Source of the DNA: an uncultured Oscillospiraceae bacterium
GTDB lineage: Bacteria > Bacillota > Clostridia > Oscillospirales > Oscillospiraceae
Assembly: GCA_910584835.1 (NCBI GenBank)
Contig: CAJUEG010000016.1
Coordinates: 1-40,698, forward strand
Direction: 5' to 3'
Length of the DNA stretch: 40,698 nucleotides
Under the pieces are notes generated by a model. That model did no database searches, had not been told where the DNA came from, and worked only from the letters and a program-made list of their open reading frames with translations. Shown in pieces: positions 40,601-40,698 of this stretch; position 1 is the stretch's first letter, and each line of letters opens with the position of its first letter. The position numbers and the translations under genes are program-made.

Positions 40601-40698
40601 ATCCTGGTGGCCATCAGCGTGGTGCTCACCGTGTTCGCCGGGCTGGTGCCCTCCCGGGGCGCGGCCAAGAAGGACCCGGTGGAGGCGCTGCGGAGCGA
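37679..40698 (+). CDS. ABC transporter, fused ATPase and FtsX-like permease (3' end missing)
   Basis: The frame is open to the window edge: at least 1,006 residues, with DPVEALRSE at the edge, a usual near-terminal motif, so little is missing. Residues 1-225 are a LolD/MacB-type ATPase: Walker A GPSGCGKT (38-45), signature SGGQMQR (143-149), Walker B ILLADEP (162-168) and the H-loop VTHNPE. A first transmembrane helix near residue 270 is followed by an extracytoplasmic region of about 550 residues rich in Asp, Glu and Met. Then comes the three-helix FtsX permease core with LERTKEIGILRAVGASKRD. Such MacB-like proteins export or sense peptides and antibiotics. The MarR gene upstream suggests drug or peptide response. 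Confidence 0.93.
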   Translation, partial: MLKLVSITKQYTLGGNTIDALRGVDLEFRENEFVSILGPSGCGKTTTLNIIGGLDRYTSGDLIINGRSTKQYKDGDWDAYRNHSIGFVFQSYNLIPHQTVLANVELALTLAGVSKKERRRRAVEALEKVGLGDQLNKVPSQMSGGQMQRVAIARALINDPDILLADEPTGALDSETSVQVMELLKEVARDRLVIMVTHNPELAQQYSTRIITLKDGRVTGDSNPYHAEESAPVLTGKQARADKKPSMSFLTALSLSLTNLRTKMGRTVLTAFAGSIGIIGIALILALSTGINDYINQVQEDTLSSYPLTIQAESTDMTAMMASLMGARREQLTGEAAQGQDPDRVYASTVMYDMMDSMLNAEVETNNLQAFKEYLDNGGGGIKDMANIHYSYDFDFDIYTQDENGDIIKSDVMTLMQDAMTAMYGGDYSSYFQQMGSMYSAMDVWEELLPGEDGELIAPQVKADYELLYGSWPRSHDEVILFVDRNNEISDLMLYALGLMPHDDMEEAMVSMSKGEAVDAPDMSWSYEELCRLGFKLILPAEYYQHDPATDTYTDMSATETGMDFLYNSDDTGIRLKVSGIARPTGEGGGMGGGMTSGGIGYTSALTRFAIETTGETEILKRQLDDPDTDVISNLPFPKDTDTEPSDWQKRQDIQDHLRSLSVSEKAAAYIDVMGQPSQEYVDAVVEQQMAGMTRQSIEDMIVEQYAVEMGVNGDTVRGYIADMSDDDLFARMEEAVAQGVREQYAQGVQAQLGAMSQDQLAAMLDAAADLSASALPMPVEQLEPWQFVYLYDHYMPPTRSSSTYEDNLDLLGYTRLDSPSAISIYATTFAQKDEIADLIQAYNDGVEDEEDEITYTDYVALLMSSITGIISGISYLLIAFVSISLVVSSIMIGIITNISVLERTKEIGILRAVGASKRDVSRVFNAETLIVGLAAGVLGILVSVLAIFPINAVIHELTGLNDLTAVLPPVAGAILVAISVVLTVFAGLVPSRGAAKKDPVEALRS

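Overview
The window is a GC-rich stretch of a Firmicutes chromosome. It most resembles the Oscillospiraceae (Flavonifractor/Lawsonibacter-type Clostridia). The reasons are the gene families (YloU-FakA, WalJ-RlmH, KtrBA, an Mbl-like MreB, PBSX-type phage genes), the Shine-Dalgarno sites and sigma-A promoters, a perfect CIRCE element, and GC-rich tandem repeats behind many stop codons. A near-consensus parS site and the walJ/rlmH neighbourhood suggest a position not far from the replication origin. No species can be named from sequence alone.

Layout: 1-8.3 kb holds mostly cell-envelope genes: the 3' part of a D,D-carboxypeptidase, murC, the potassium channel pair ktrB/ktrA with parS between them, a PadR regulator with a DUF1700/DUF4097 membrane protein, and mreB. 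From 8.55 to 8.89 kb lies a well-defined but unidentified structured RNA gene with its own promoter and terminator. From 8.95 to 22.8 kb, all on the minus strand, is a compact contractile-tail phage cassette: terminase, decoration protein, capsid, portal, protease, connectors, sheath, tube, frameshifted tail chaperones, a very short protein at the tape-measure position, and the LysM/baseplate genes. It has no integrase, repressor, replication, lysis or tail-fibre gene and lies directly between housekeeping genes. From 23.0 to 26.1 kb are rlmH, walJ and murA. From 26.6 to 35.7 kb are CIRCE-controlled htpG, a low-GC acetyltransferase, an ECF sigma/anti-sigma pair, yloU-fakA, a self-regulated operon of small membrane proteins with an XRE repressor, and a RluD-type pseudouridine synthase. 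The right end has a DUF6440 gene, a sigma-factor remnant, a rhomboid protease, and a MarR regulator coupled to a large fused ABC transporter that runs off the window.

The main candidate for a new system is the phage cassette. All of its ORFs look intact, it carries the same dispersed repeats at its gene junctions as the host chromosome, and it lacks every gene for an independent phage life cycle. This suggests a long-resident, domesticated particle, possibly similar to a gene transfer agent. A second theme is a set of dispersed 107-138 bp repeats that sit just after stop codons, always in the direction of transcription. One case is the murA leader, and another separates murC from a diverged duplicate of its own last codons. 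All statements come from reading the sequence; no database search was run.
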